Shown: piece after piece, positions 24,901-39,900 of the stretch
Layout of the letters: the number at the start of each line of letters is the position of its first letter
Position numbering within the stretch: the first letter of the stretch is position 1
From: Epiperipatus broadwayi
Lineage: Eukaryota > Onychophora > Udeonychophora > Euonychophora > Peripatidae
Length of the DNA stretch: 64,000 nt
Reading direction: 5' to 3'
NCBI GenBank assembly: GCA_028023455.1
Contig: JAQFVV010000017.1
Coordinates: 6,232,098-6,296,097, forward strand
Position numbers and translations under genes: made by a program
Notes under the pieces: generated by a model
What the model saw: the letters and a program-made list of their open reading frames with translations, nothing else
What the model was told of the DNA's origin: nothing
Databases searched by the model: none

Positions 24901-27900
24901 CATCTTGTAAATAGGATGGATAATGACTCATACGTGGCGAAGATGATATAAAATAGGTTATATGAAAAAAAATTTACTTTACTATAAAATATATAATATA
25001 GTGGAATAAACATATTTATAAATATGTAGTAAAGAATATAACTAATTTTAAAAATAAGATTTTAACGAGTTATTTATTTATATGCCACAATTTTTAAATT
25101 GTAATAATAATTAGAGATCATTCCACTAAACGTGCTTTATAAGATTTCAACACTTAATGAATACTCTCCTTTCCAAATACAAGATAAAGTGTTTTGAAAA
25201 AGATCAAATGAATTCACTCTATCTTTTTAACCTAAGCGTATATGTATAGGCAAATCTTAAGCGTTTGGAATGAGAGTGTGAAGATATTAAATAATCCCTT
25301 TCAATTCCTTTTACTATGTTTTAATGAATGACGCGAAATTTTTACAATTTTCGAGATGTCATTATTAGATGAAATATTAAACATATATAATGAGTTATTA
25401 AAACATAGTAAAAGAATTAAAAGTGATTATTTAATATCTTTACACTCTTATTCCCAAATGCTTAAGATTTGCCTATACATATATGTTTTAGAGTGGATTC
25501 ATTCGATATTGTCAAAAGACTATATCTTGTGTTTGGAAATAAGAGTGTTCAGTAAGTGTTTAAATCTATAAATATAGTGATCTCTAATTATTATTAATAA
25601 GATTTTAATAAATATAAAAAAAAATAAAATTAGAGAATTTTAAAATTGTTTCATGAAATAAATGGTTGAGAAATATATTGCCAAATTAATAAATAGAAGA
25701 AAAACAGCAGCAAAAGTATACTATATATATATATGAAATTTAAAAAAAAAGGGGGGGGGGAGGGGATGAGAAATTGTAAGAAATATATAGTCTGCATATG
25801 AAATTATGTTAGGCGGAATAGAATGGGCATAATTTCAGATAAAAAATAAGTCAAAAACAAATTATAAATATTTGAAAGATGGTATTGTGAAAGTCAAGTG
25901 AGATTTCCTGAATTTTAAATTTCAGATGGGAAAATCCTGATGGAGTTAATATTCCTCTCATATCCAAGTTTGTTATGAAGAATTTTGGTGAAGCCCGGTG
26001 GGCCTAGTTGGCTAAATCCACTTGTCACCTCCCCATGGTGCAACCTGGTGTCTTACGTCCATTTCTTATATGTTTTTAATGTTGGGACTGGTTGTACGAT
26101 GTGAAAAAGAAATTGATATCTTTGGGGATCAGACTTCAAGACTTTAATTCATGGACTCCTGGTCATGTCAGCACACCACCATATTTGAAAGATTGCAATT
26201 TATGGATAAAACACCATATTTGAAAGATTGCATTTATGGATAAAACAAAATTGTTAAAACAATTTTTAATTAAAAACATTTAATGGGTAAAGGCAAGTAT
26301 CAAAATATACAAATTAATTTTGTATAGATATATGTCAATATATCTATATCCAAATCAGGATGAACATTCTAAAATAGAATATTAGATGTATGATATCTTA
26401 GGAAAAAATGTTATGCAAATAAAAATATGTAGTAAAAAAACAACAACAGCAGCAATATGATATCAAAACAAGATCTATATTGTATTTGAAAATAAGTAAA
26501 TTATTATTTAAAGGTAAAATAGGAAGTCTATAGACATTACGAAATGAAAAAAATATTTAAATTTATCATGTGATGTGTATTAGCATGGGACAAAAAATGT
26601 TTCACATTTACTATTAGAATGCTGCAATTTTAGTAAAAGTAGAAAAGAAACAATAAAATTGAGGATTATTTATAACGAGGGAAAAGACCATGTACAAAAA
26701 AGTTGACAATTTTTTTGATGGATGAGAAATAACAAGGAAATTAAAAATAAAATAATGGAGAAATAAACATCTTGAAAATGGAATAGAAGAAACAAAAAAA
26801 AAGTTTTATAAATACAGTATATATAGATTAACATGATACAAGCAGTTCTTATGGACAATTTTTGACAAAGCAATAATTAAAATGTGTTATGATATGCTGT
26901 GTTTTTATATGAAAAAATCTATAGTAATTAAAACAAGCTACATTTACATTTTTTTAAGGTTTCACTTTATAAAATGATCCCATGAGGATATAGCATAATA
27001 GAAAATATTCTAATTTTTTTCTTTAAATATCCATCCAACTATTTATTATTTATGTGCACACACACAAATATTAATGTTAACTATACCAAGTATTAATTTT
27101 ATAATTCATACCATCATTTTCAACTATCTTTTCTGATCTTTAGCCGCTCTTTTCAATATCACTCCATCATACTTCCTTATGACATTCATCCATCTCACAT
27201 GTGATCTCTTTCTAGGTCTTTTACAATCTCTTGAAATTCAGTTTAAGATTTCAACTGTCTATCTATTATCATTCTTAATATCTAAAAAAATAGGTATTAC
27301 TTTACTAACAGAGCAGTGATATGACTTTCATATATATATACTGTTAAAAACAGGTTGCCTTGACAACAGTTTGAAATTGTTGATTGTTATTGGGGTTGTC
27401 TTAAGTGTTGACCAGCTTTTAATGATATATATATATATATATTGTGCCCTTTTGTATGGGTCACCATTTAAGTTTTGTGCTAATCTAGTAGAAAATTTTA
27501 AATTTAAGAAGTGTTTTAAAAATGTGATGTTGACTTTGCTTGTGATAATGTTACCATAAGTTTAATTAAAGCAATCTATGAGTGTTTGATATGTGAATTG
27601 TGTTGATATTGAGAAAATATTTAAAATGATGATGATTATGATGTAATACTGCATTAATAAATTTAATAACAAATGTTTGAAGCTAAAGTGATTAAAAGAC
27701 AAGTTAAAATTAGACAAAGATATTTATTTAGTTTAAAATATATGTTAAAAGTGAATAAAAATATTTTAAATTATAAGTACTTAAATTGAGATTAATATTT
27801 GATTTTAATCATATCAAATAATTATTTTAAAATCTGATATAATATCTTATTTATTTTTTAAAAATAAATATTTATTTTAAAAAAAAGCAATTGTTAAGTT

Positions 27901-30900
27901 ATTTTTAGATTATGGGAAGCGTTTCTTGTATTGTAAAGACAGATGTTAATTAGAGATACACACACACATGCTTGGAAGTTTTCTCATAAAGTTGCAAAAC
28001 TATTTTAAAATTATGTTGTAAAATTTATAAATAATACGTGAGTTATCACAAGATAAGAATAAAGATATTAATGTAAAATATTAAATCTGATTTTTAAAAA
28101 ATATTACTTTAGAAATATAACGTATTTAAAAGATTTGATTTATTTTAAATGATCTTGTAAAAGGTAAAATTTAAACCAAGTGAGAAAGAATATTTCAAAA
28201 GAATGTTTAATAGGTTTAAATAAATGATAAAGATTATTTTAAAGATGTAATAATATTAAATATTAAATAAGTCATTATTTTATTTTTAATAGTGAGTTGA
28301 TAAATATGTAAATAAGCCAGCAAAGTTTGATTGTTTAAACGTACCAATCAGATGAGGAGACTCTTCTAGTATAAAAGCTGGATTCAATTGTTGAGGGGGG
28401 CTCTCTCTCTGTAATTAAATTTCTAAGTTAATCGTGCTATTGAGAAAATAGCCAAGTAAATTTATAAACGCTCTTAAAATCAATTTTAAAATCATAAGAG
28501 TGTTATTGTATATAATTTTATAATTTTTAAATGATAAGTATGCAGTAGAAACTTAATAATTCCCTATTGGTCTTCTCAATATCGAAGCTCAATTTACGTA
28601 CGAATAATCATGGAAACATCACGTATCGGAGAAATATATCAGAAACTTTATGTTAGAGAAATAATAGACGCTGGATTAGTACATAAAAACTACGAGATGG
28701 ATAAAAGTAGTATTTTGGACTATAAATAGTTTTAAAAGTTTAAATTACTATTGTCTATTATAAATAGATATTTAAAAGAAATATGAATACTTCTATAGAA
28801 AGAAAGTATTTTTTGCAGATTTTTAAAAAAATTAAAATGTATATCTTAAGTAAAGATATAAGAAGTAGTAAGTTTAATAAATACTTGCCTTGTTAAGTCT
28901 TTGTGCTTAAAAGACTAAATATTGACGATTTGAAAAGGCAAATAGATTATAAATATGATTATTTAAAATCGTAATATAATAAAATTATTATTATTGAAGT
29001 AGTCTAAAACGCTGGTCGTTATAGATGGAGAAATTAATTCTTACCTGAATATGTTATTTATAAATGCGCAAGTAATACATGGATGTCCAAATCAAATCAA
29101 ACTAAGCCAAGCAAGCCAAGTTGATGAAAATAATTCAATGTAAAATAATTTATAAATTATAAATTAATTTAGAAATAATAATTTTAAATAATAATCTATG
29201 AAGAACTGGATCCAGAACTTATAAACTATTTTTTTAATTTTATTTATTTTCCTGTTGGAACTTATTTTTTTTTTTTAAAAAAGAACGTTATCATTTTATT
29301 ATAAACTTTCAAGAAACACGTGATACAACGGAACAGGAAATAGTGTTCTATTGACTTTATACATAGGATATTTGTTAGAACTTTTATGGTAGAACAAAAG
29401 ACGTCGCTGGAAATACGTAATATGAACTTTTATTTTATTTATTTAACATAAAATTTTAAATATTATTAAACTATTAAAAGTAGGTTAGGTACATTTATTA
29501 AATAATAACTTAAAAATAATATAATAATTAATTACATAAATTTATTTTATAATTAATATAACACGGAATATTCTAATGAATGTTTATGAGTGTAAATGTG
29601 AATGATTTTTATTTTATGAAGCTGCAAATTCCGAAGAATGCTGGATAGCAGACTGGACATTATTATTATTATGGTAAAAATATTGTATAATGATTTTTAA
29701 TGAATTTAATATGTTTTCTTTAGATCAACTGAATATTATGTTGTTGTAGAATGAATGGATAGATATTTTATGAAAACACATACATTATATTGGCAACGAA
29801 CTTTATTAAAATATGCATAATTTTAATTTATAATATAAACCTAATACAACATTACGTAAGAAGCTTAGAAATAATTATATGATTCTTTCATAAATAAATT
29901 TTGATATTTTATTATGTTATAGTATTAGAATTATATTTATTCTTTATTGAGGTAATTATTTTATTATTTGCAAGATAAGAATAGATTTGAAAAGACTCTA
30001 TTTTTGTGTATTTTGTTTATTAAATAAGTTAAGTTACGTTATGGGTAGAAGCTTATATTTGGATTGAAGTTTATTAAGTATAGACAATGTAGTATAGGTA
30101 GTTTAAATAATGAATATTTTATTTAAATTGATGTTTATTTTCTGGAAATTTTAGATAAGTTTAGAATATGTTTTATAGATAGAAATTTATTAGAAAGGAT
30201 TAAAATAACACATTAAGTAAAGTAATGATTTTTACACAGAAAAGAATCATAGAATTTATCTAAGGTAATGCTTTATGAATTTGGAATTGATAAATGATTT
30301 AAATAATAATATTTGAACAATTGAGATATATAATGCATATTTGATAAAACATATAACAGGAATTACATTAAGTAAAGTATAAGTACAGTCAATTATTTGT
30401 TTTACATTACAAAGATACATTAATTTATATAACGCTATTAAGCAATGCTAATAATAAAGTGAATACATGATAATACATTATAAATGGTAATACTTAATTA
30501 ATGTAGCTATTTAATTAGTAGAGTTTTATTGTTTACACATGTTACATAAATAATCTTGACATATATTGTTATTTGTAGTAATTAAAGTACACTACTATGT
30601 ATTTTAAGAAAATCTAAGTTTTGAAAACATACTATAATATTATTGGTATAGCATTTGAAGGAATGTAAAATTGCTTATTAAATACATGAGTTAATAACAG
30701 TGTAAGCCTCTTATATTTGTATTTTCCTATTTTATTTTTTTTATTTATTTTCCTAAATTCTAAAACTGTAAATAGTGTAAATAAATTCTTATTTGAAGTT
30801 ATTGTAAATAAATTTGTTAATTTGTTTTAAAAGTGTGTCGAGTTTCATTATTTTTCACCACAGCATTTTGACATCGGATAATTTGAAATAAACATAATAT

Positions 30901-33900
30901 TTGCACAAAATGAATTTGTTATTATTACTTAGAATTGAATACCATATTTGCTTAACATTATTTTATAAGAATTGATTGACATGAACATAAATATTACAAT
31001 GGTCATAAGATGATTATAATGCACATTATAAGAATACAATATTGTTTATTGTCACAGATTATTAAGTATAAGATTTTGATCTATTTTAAATGAAGATACC
31101 ATATGAAATAAAAGATATACATATAATTGTTTATTCATTTAATGATTGATTATATAATAGAAATAGATGAGATTAAATTACACTCTAAGATTAGTATTAT
31201 TTATTATTATTATTAAAATAAGTTAGGTGTATTTAAGTTTGATATAAAATCCCACATCATACTTATTTACATAATTTATTATTATTTTAAAACAACTTAG
31301 AAGAACCTGAGATTATTTAATTATATTTTAAGTTAAAAGTTAGGAATTATTTTAGTATTATTAAAGATAATTTATTTTATTTAAAAGTCATAAGAATACT
31401 ATAAATGTAGTGGTAAGATGATAAGGTAGTGGTAGTATTCTTATGCCATTGAGACAGTATCTTGGAAGATATTAACTCAGTGTAAATCTGCTTATTATTT
31501 TGTAACTTTACTTCACAGTCTCATAATTTTAATTAAATACTTATTTAATTAATATAATCTGGAACTATATTGATTTGGATAATTGAATAATAAATTTAAT
31601 TAAGATGTGATAATATAAAAGTATATTAAAGATAGATATACAAATTTTAATTAAGCATAATAATGTAACTGAGCTAGTTGTATTTTAAACTATTTTATAT
31701 ATCAAGAAGTAAGGGTACAATATATATGTATTTTCTTGCATATAGTAATTATATAAAATACCTGAAATATTTTCAGGTTCTGGTAAATCATTTATTTTGT
31801 CCTTGTCACTAAGTATGAGTGATTTGTTTGCATCATCATAGTGCATGATTGACCAGGAGAAATATTGAGGGTGAACAATAATTTTTCTGTATGCGCCAGG
31901 AAGTGAATAATCTCTAAAATATATACATATATTTATATTAAAATTATAATAATTAATGCATAGTAATCAATGTAAAATATTACAAATTTAAAATGATATA
32001 TCAAATATTTTTTTATTTTATTTTAAGTAACACTTACAAATTTAAAATGATATATCAAATATTAAAGAAACTAGACATATACGATATATGTATAACACAA
32101 CTTTAAAATTACATTAAAACATTCCACTTTTGAATAACTTTTTTTTAAGTTTCTTCTTAAAAAGATTAGGGATTAAATGTAAAATAAAAAATTCAAACAT
32201 TTGCCGAGAAAATTTATCTTCTAAACTCCTCCTCAGAAACAATATTCTTATAACATATAGTTACATAATTTGCAATTTATTTTCTTTTCTCATGTTTGAA
32301 GAAGCATTTTTATCATCTTTAAATGCATGTTTGTGTTTTTAGTCCAATTTATTTAATGGCTAAACTTCTTTGGGCCTTGGATGTGATTGCTGCTGATAAT
32401 ATCATTATGAATTCACAAAATTGTATGTCAACTATTGTTTCCTATTGCATTGCCAAATGTATATCAATAGAGATTAGGAGATATAACGTTCTGAAGAGGA
32501 TTTCTGGAGCAATCGAAACTGTAAAGTGCAGGAAAGGGTGGATAATAAAGCATTGTAGAAGTAGTAAAGTGTTTGGTCAATTGAATATATATGATAAAAT
32601 TGTATATCTGTAGATAGCATGAAATTTACATTCTAAGACACTTTTCCAAATATTTTGACTCTAGCAATTTAACCATATCGATGTTACTATAGTAAATTCA
32701 AGTCACAATTTATAGTAGTGTAAAAAAAAACAACTATAAATGTCTGTTTTTGTCATTATAAAACAACATTTCTGCAGAAGTCCCACATGTCAATGTTTGC
32801 AGTCACTAAAACTTAAATATGTAAAAGGTCATCTAAGTAGTAAAATTATTATCTTGTAGGACTTTGTAATCTGGGCATTACAGTGCTAGATATTCTCTTT
32901 CATAATAATTTTTTTTTTTAACTTCATTTATCACTCCGTGCAAATGGTGGTGATTCTTTTAGTTTCCTGCTTTTCTGTAATTTAATATTTTGTCTCACAT
33001 ATTTTATTATTAAGGACCATGTAGTGTAGTGGATGGTGTGTTATAGGGACACGCCTATAGGTCGAAGTACAGTTAAGACTTTTTCCAAGCAAGTTCAGGA
33101 TTTTTTCCTCCAGTTATCTAATAATGGACAGAAAAATAGATGTTTAAGCTATTTTTCAGTCATACGAAATCAAAGTGGGGGCAAAAAGTCAGATGAGGGC
33201 TGAAGTGTACATCATTAAAAAAAAAAAGTGGGATTAAAATATGAAGCAACATTCACTACTGGTGAGAGAAAAGAGCTATTATGCATTTTGAGTACATTTA
33301 AGAGATCTTATTTTTCTAGTAACAGATTAACCTTTGTAAGCATGGAGTTAAATCAAGACAAACAAAACAGAAACTTGCCAAAAATGTTTTAGGGTGATGG
33401 ATTCCAGAGATGTAGATTCATGCACCAATTCTCAGAGAGAAAATTTAAAAAAAAAGATCATAGTTTGCACATCAAGTAGAATAATTGGGCATGGCAGTCC
33501 ACTTTGGTGCTCCCAAACAACATACCATTCCTATTATTTTTACAATTCATTTTATTTAAAATGATAATATATATCTGAATTCTTCAAAGATCTATTTAAA
33601 AATGAAAAGTCTGATATATAAACATATACCATCTATGAATAATATACAAGGGTGGTGACTTAAATTGTGAAAAATATTTAGAAATGAAATGTCATTTAAT
33701 AAAACAGTATCAAACTCTCCAGACAGTAGCGCCACCCAGTGCAAGCCATAGTAATCAATGGATACAAGAAGGTTTTTGCATAAAATTCCTACCTAGTGCC
33801 TACTCATCCAATACCCCCAGACTAGTTTCTAGATTGTGGCTTTCATCAGTGAGAAGCCACAAGCTAGACACTAGTCTGAGGATATTGGATGACTAGGCAC

Positions 33901-36900
33901 TAGGTAGAGATTTTTTGTACAAACCTTTTAGCATTCACTGATTACTATGGATTGCACTGGGTGGCACTACTGTATGGAGAGTTCATCAATAAAAAATAGG
34001 GAGTTTGAGAACCAGTATGGAGAGTATGGAGAGTAAAAAGAGTTTAAATATATATAAAAGTAAACAGAATAATGGGTGTGAATTAATTTATAATAATAGC
34101 AAGGAAAGTAGTTTACTGTTTAGGAATCATTAGCAACCAGGAAATATCCATATAAATGGAGAAATGTGGGTGATTTAGTCTACAAATTATGTAAGGAAGG
34201 CAAGCAAAATATTAGGCATCTGCTGACTGAATGTAAATGCTTACAAGCAGAAAGGGTACAAATAATGAAGTTGTGGGAGAATAAATATAATTAAAGTGAT
34301 TATATAGAATTCTTGATTTTTATGCTAGGTTTGGAAAAAGATAAGGGGGGTCTAGATATAAATGCCATAGAGTGGACAAAGATGATGTTGTGAAAATAGT
34401 ATGGAACAGGATAGAGAAGAATATGGGAAAAACTTACAATGGAGAATGAAAGGGGAAAGTAAGGTGGCTAACATGTTTCTCTGGACACACTGGCTGAGAG
34501 ATACTGGCTGAGGTGAAGCATGTTTTAACTTAATCTATATTATCATCATTTCCATTACAATGTTATATATACACACACATAACCAATGAAGAAGGTATTA
34601 AATATACTTACTTGATTTTACTTTTTGAATTGAGTTCAATCTTATCTTCATCTAAAAGTTCTTTATACCATTCACCAACTAAAAAACAAAAACAAAATGC
34701 ATTTTATATATAAGTATATAAAATGGATCAGATGAAAATAAGAAAGTAGGACTAAAGATAAATGTTAAAAAGATTAAAGTAATGTTCAATGGATTTTCTC
34801 AAAAGAAAATAAAGATTGATAACGATGAGTTAGATGTTAACAATTACAAATACCTTGATCAGATTATTGCTACAGATGGAAACATAATGGATGAAATTAA
34901 TCATAGAATTAAAATTGGTTAGAATGCTTTTGATAGAAATAACTTAATATTAAAAGGAAATATGCCTATGTATTTGAAAAGGTTTTTAATAAATGTGTTT
35001 TACCAGTTCTTACTTATGGATTTGAGATTTGGGCACTTAATAGAAGAGCGACACAGAGACTGTAAACCTTTCAACAAAGTATGGAGAAATGCATCTTAGA
35101 AGTAACAAGAAGAAATTGAAAACGAAATACATGGGTGAGAGCATAAACAGGTGTTACTGGCATCATTGAAAGAACTAAGAGACTGAAGTTGGGTTGGATA
35201 TATTTCTAGAACAAATAATAGATGGACAGTTGAAATATTAAACTGGAGTCAAAGAAAGTATAAAAGACCTAGAAAAAGACCACATGTGAGATGGATGGTT
35301 AAAATAAAGTGTGCAGGAGTGATATGGAGAAGAAAGGCTAAAGATTGAAGGAGTTGAACTTGGAGAAACCTTCATCCTGCAGTGGATCGATAAGGGTTGA
35401 AAATGATGATGATGTAAAATGATGCAGAAAAGAATTGATGATATAAAATTGTGCCAAAGATTTTTTTAAAAAAAAAAAAAATTTCTGAGATATAAAGGAT
35501 CATTTTTGTATTAGGAGATAAATTATTTCAGTAAAAAAAAAAAAAAGATAAGGTTTACGAAAAATAGGGATAATATGATAAAGTATATAGACAAATTCTA
35601 TACAGTAATAAAGAATGGAAAAACATATAACTCGTACATTTTCCACTAGTAATGTCATTTAGTCTAAATGAAACTTTGAGGTAATGAATTATATCTATTA
35701 CAAACAGAAAAGCAACAGTGAATAATGGAATAATTATAAACATTTTTAAAACAGTAGATGGGGACAAAAAAAAATGTTGATACTCAATAATATCCTTACA
35801 AATTGTGTACTGTGAATTAACAGGGGCCAGAATAAAAAATTTTTAGCAAATATTTTCTACAAGTGTTTAATTATGAAACTGAATTTTGGACACGTAGAAG
35901 ATTAATTTTAGTGAGATTATAGGACACAAACAAAAAAATGGTATTAGAATTATTAAGGAGGATCAAAAGCGGAAAAACAGAAGCAAAAAAAAATATTGTT
36001 GAAAGAATTAAAAGGCCGATATTGAGATGCGCTGAACATGATTCTAGAAGAAATGATGATAAAAGGTATCTTACATTTAAAATGAGTCTTAAGAAATTTT
36101 AAGAGTTCACATGTGAAATGAATAAATAAGTATGTTCGTTGGAAGAATGTGGAACAAATAAGTTGGATCGAACAAATGGAAATAAACAGAGAGAGACCAT
36201 CCTGAAGTAGTATAATTATAGAAAATGATAGTATGTATATGAAAATTAATAATTTAAGATTTCATTAAAGCTTACAATCATTAATATTGATCAAGAGTTA
36301 TCAATTTGTTTTGAGGACGACTTAATATTCACATAACATACATTTATATATATTACATACGTTATTGATTAAATATGGAAAATGCAATGATTTGATTATA
36401 CATATCTAATATATTCTTTAGATTTGTTGCTAACTTAGCTGATTAATAACAAATGCTATGAGGGATCTAAATTATTTCTTGGGCTTAATGGGCCTCAAAA
36501 TGGTGCCTAAAAAAATATTTCATTAGAGATACTATGAAGTAAAAATTTCCTATTATTTTATATTTTAATATTTATTAGCACTGAATTAACAATTGCTATT
36601 ATGTGGGTTCAGCTTATGGAATAACTAACTTTTGATAATATATACGTATTAATCATACTTGCTCTGAGAAAAGAGTCTTAGTCCATAGATCACCTCATTC
36701 AAGATTACTAGAAGTTACCTCACAGAATAAATAAATTCTATAGGAAAGGCCACATTAAAATGAATCTCATCATTCTGGATTCCTATAAATTAATTTGATT
36801 CTTGACCTGACATCAAATTTGACACTCTATGCATATCCTCTTCCTTATCTAATATCCAATACCATATTAAGTGCCATTAAAATAAAATTTGCTAATGCCA

Positions 36901-39900
36901 ATCGTAGTTCAATCCCTATATGACGATTATAGCCATAAATCATGCCATATAATATGGACAGCTGATGTCTAACTTGACCACCTCGATTTTTTATAATTTA
37001 AAATAAACCAACATGGATCACTATCTTCTTCAGTTACATATAATTCAGATGGAGAACGCTGGTGACTTTCCATTACATATGATTTGGTGATCTAACATAG
37101 TACCATATCTTCTTTACCACTTTCAGTTACAATATATTGAATATAATATATCCAATGCAAAAAAAAAATGAGAGATTTTTTTATATAATCTTCTCCCTTT
37201 TAAAAAGTTTATTCAATGCACTTTGGATCTGATTTGATTTTTTTCTTCAACAGTCATCGCTTGACCACTTTCTAAATGTTTAAAAGCAATAACCTGTTTC
37301 ATTACTTATCACCATTATCGTTAGATTTAGAACATCTTTTAGTTTTGTTCAATGTCAAAATTTCCATTCTCCTCTATCAATTCATTGATACTTCTGTGGA
37401 TTTCTTAAGTTCACTGCCTTTTATTTCTTAGATCGATTTTTTTTAGATATTCCCATTCTCAGTATCTTTGCTGGAAAAACTGGACAAAGACAAATATGAA
37501 TTGGTGAAACAAATATCAATTAGCTTAGATATATTAGTGATGCCATATATAACTGAAAATAGAGATTTCAAGATTCTCATTAGAAACAGAATATATCCGT
37601 ATTCTAGTCATACGTCAATTTAATAATATAATATTCAGCAGATGACCAGCAATGAATTACATAGATGCCATCATTTTAATTCAATTTTCTGCTAGACTTG
37701 TCTATAACATTGTTTTCCCTCTACATCTTTGGTTAGTGTTACTCATACTCATGTCTAATTTTCTTTTTTATGATATTCTTGTACATCTTCCCATCAAACA
37801 CATTTCTACAGCATTACCCATGCTTACACAAGCTGTTAAAACAATGACAGACTTTCCATACAGTAGAACTGCTCTGTGCAAGCCATAGTCATCAATGGAT
37901 GCAAGAAAGATTTTGTATAAAATCCTTATCTACTGCCTATTCATCGAATATCCCAAGACTAGTCTCTAGCTTGCAGCTTTAATCAGAAAGGAGCTTTGGA
38001 TCTGAAAGCACTGCACTTAGATCTTATGCAACTCTATAAAGCTACGAGTCCAAATTGAAAACAAATGTTTTCAATCGAAGTTCATTTGCTTGTATAGTCA
38101 TATAGATCATAACCCAGTTCAGTACCTATATATTTTGGTGTCTTCGGTTCTTTAATAACCATAGTCATCAGCATGCCATTAGATCTTAAGATCTATGAAC
38201 AATGCTCTCAGATCCAAAACTCTTCACTGATGAAAGGCACAAGCTAGAAACTAGTCTGGTGATATGATGAGTAGGCAATAGATAAGGTTTTTATATAAAA
38301 ACCTTTCATCCATAACTATGATGTTACTGGGTGGTACTACTGTATATTCTCTTATTCTTCTCTTTCACTTTCTTTGCATATATTCATATATATATATATT
38401 GCTTATAACAGCTCTTTCATATACACTTCAATGCAAACAAATTTTCTTAAAGCCTTCTTTATTTTCCTTACAGTTTCAACTGTCCAACAGTCTTCATCAC
38501 AGCTCTGATGAAGACTGCTGGACAGTCAAAACTGTAAGGACAATAAAGGTTTTTAGAAAATTTGTTTGCATTGAAGTATATATGAAAGAACTGTTAAAGC
38601 AATATGGTACTACTGTAAGGAGGGTTTGTTACTATTTTAATATTTCTAAAATCTTTAAATTTTCTTTTATTCCTTGTGGACATTCTTTACATTTCACCAT
38701 CGATCAATACAATATATCATTTCTGATCAGTGATTTACATTAAGATGTTTTCCCCTAATACTTCATCTTCACTTTCAAAATAATCTTGGATACTTCTAAA
38801 ATAAATTCAGTATTAGGCTGTCGAATCAATATTAACTTTTGGTGATCATATAAATAGTGATTCTTCAAAATAAACTGCTTTTGTTTTCCAGGCTCTTTAA
38901 AAGCAGATTTATTATTGAAATAATGGGATCTATTCACCCCATTGTCGATTATCATCTTTCATCACCAACCTTTCCAAGCTTTATATCCTTTTCTAAAGAA
39001 TTTGTCATGGTGTGAATAAAATAGAACAATTTCTCATATGTTCTTTATCTTTGCTCATAGGAATTTTGAGATTTTCCCTATTTTTAGGTATGTGTGTTTC
39101 TTTTGATGTTTCTTGCAATGATTCAATTTGCTTTCTGGCTTCTCAAATTACAAATTTGATAGATAGAGTAACAATATGGAACGCTGCCCCAATATAAAAT
39201 CATTCTGTTCTTCCAATAAAGATTTCTCAGGAGAACAAATGAAATATTCTGGTAGACCCAATTTCCTAAGAACATTCCATAAATTTTGCATGCCTAAAAG
39301 TCAACCCTTACTGTAATTAATAAACATATATTGACTTCTTTCAGTATTCCCTGGCTTTTTCAAGTATCTATTGTATATCAATAGCTCTAATTCTTCATTC
39401 CTTTATTGAGACAATTCATTTTTTAACGTGATTTCTTATAACTCAAACAATAGGATTTATTGCTAAGAGATTTATTGGAGTTAAGAGACTTGCTTTCCAA
39501 AAGATAATATAAAAACATATGTATTCATAATAATTAATGGTTATGCAATAGAAATATATGTGACAAAACAAATCTATATCACAATAATCTGCTGGTATAG
39601 AAGCTTCAGACTATTCTCTCTCTCAATGAACATATATTTCACAACAATCTTTGTTCATACAGTAGCGACCTCTTTATATAGTAGTGTCACCGGTGTAAGT
39701 CTTAAATAATTAATGGATGCAAGAAGGCTTGTGCATAAAATCCCTATCTAGTGCCTACTCATTCAAGATCCCCAGACTAGTTCTAATTTATGCCTTTCAT
39801 CAATGAGGAGCCTTGAATCTGAGAACACTACACCTAGATATGATCTAATGTAACCCTCCAGCAGCCACCTTTTAGTTATTTAGTTAAGTATAAAGCTGTG

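Larger units (their letters stand above)
15945..31761 (-). other. PUS7 last intron, 15.8 kb
   Basis: It holds fold-backs at 19.3 and 25.1 kb, the dispersed repeat pair, RTE ends at 23.2 and 27.1 kb and a SINE at 26 kb. 21700-22600 is purine-rich and could be a decayed LINE ORF1 (coiled-coil-like, many stops), but I cannot support it. 28400-31700 is very AT-rich with nothing identifiable beyond the possible promoter. Confidence 0.7.

Noticed and set aside
38318-38743. 141-codon open frame
   Set aside because: It runs through a palindrome and a fold-back end; the translation is low-complexity and explained by the inverted repeats.
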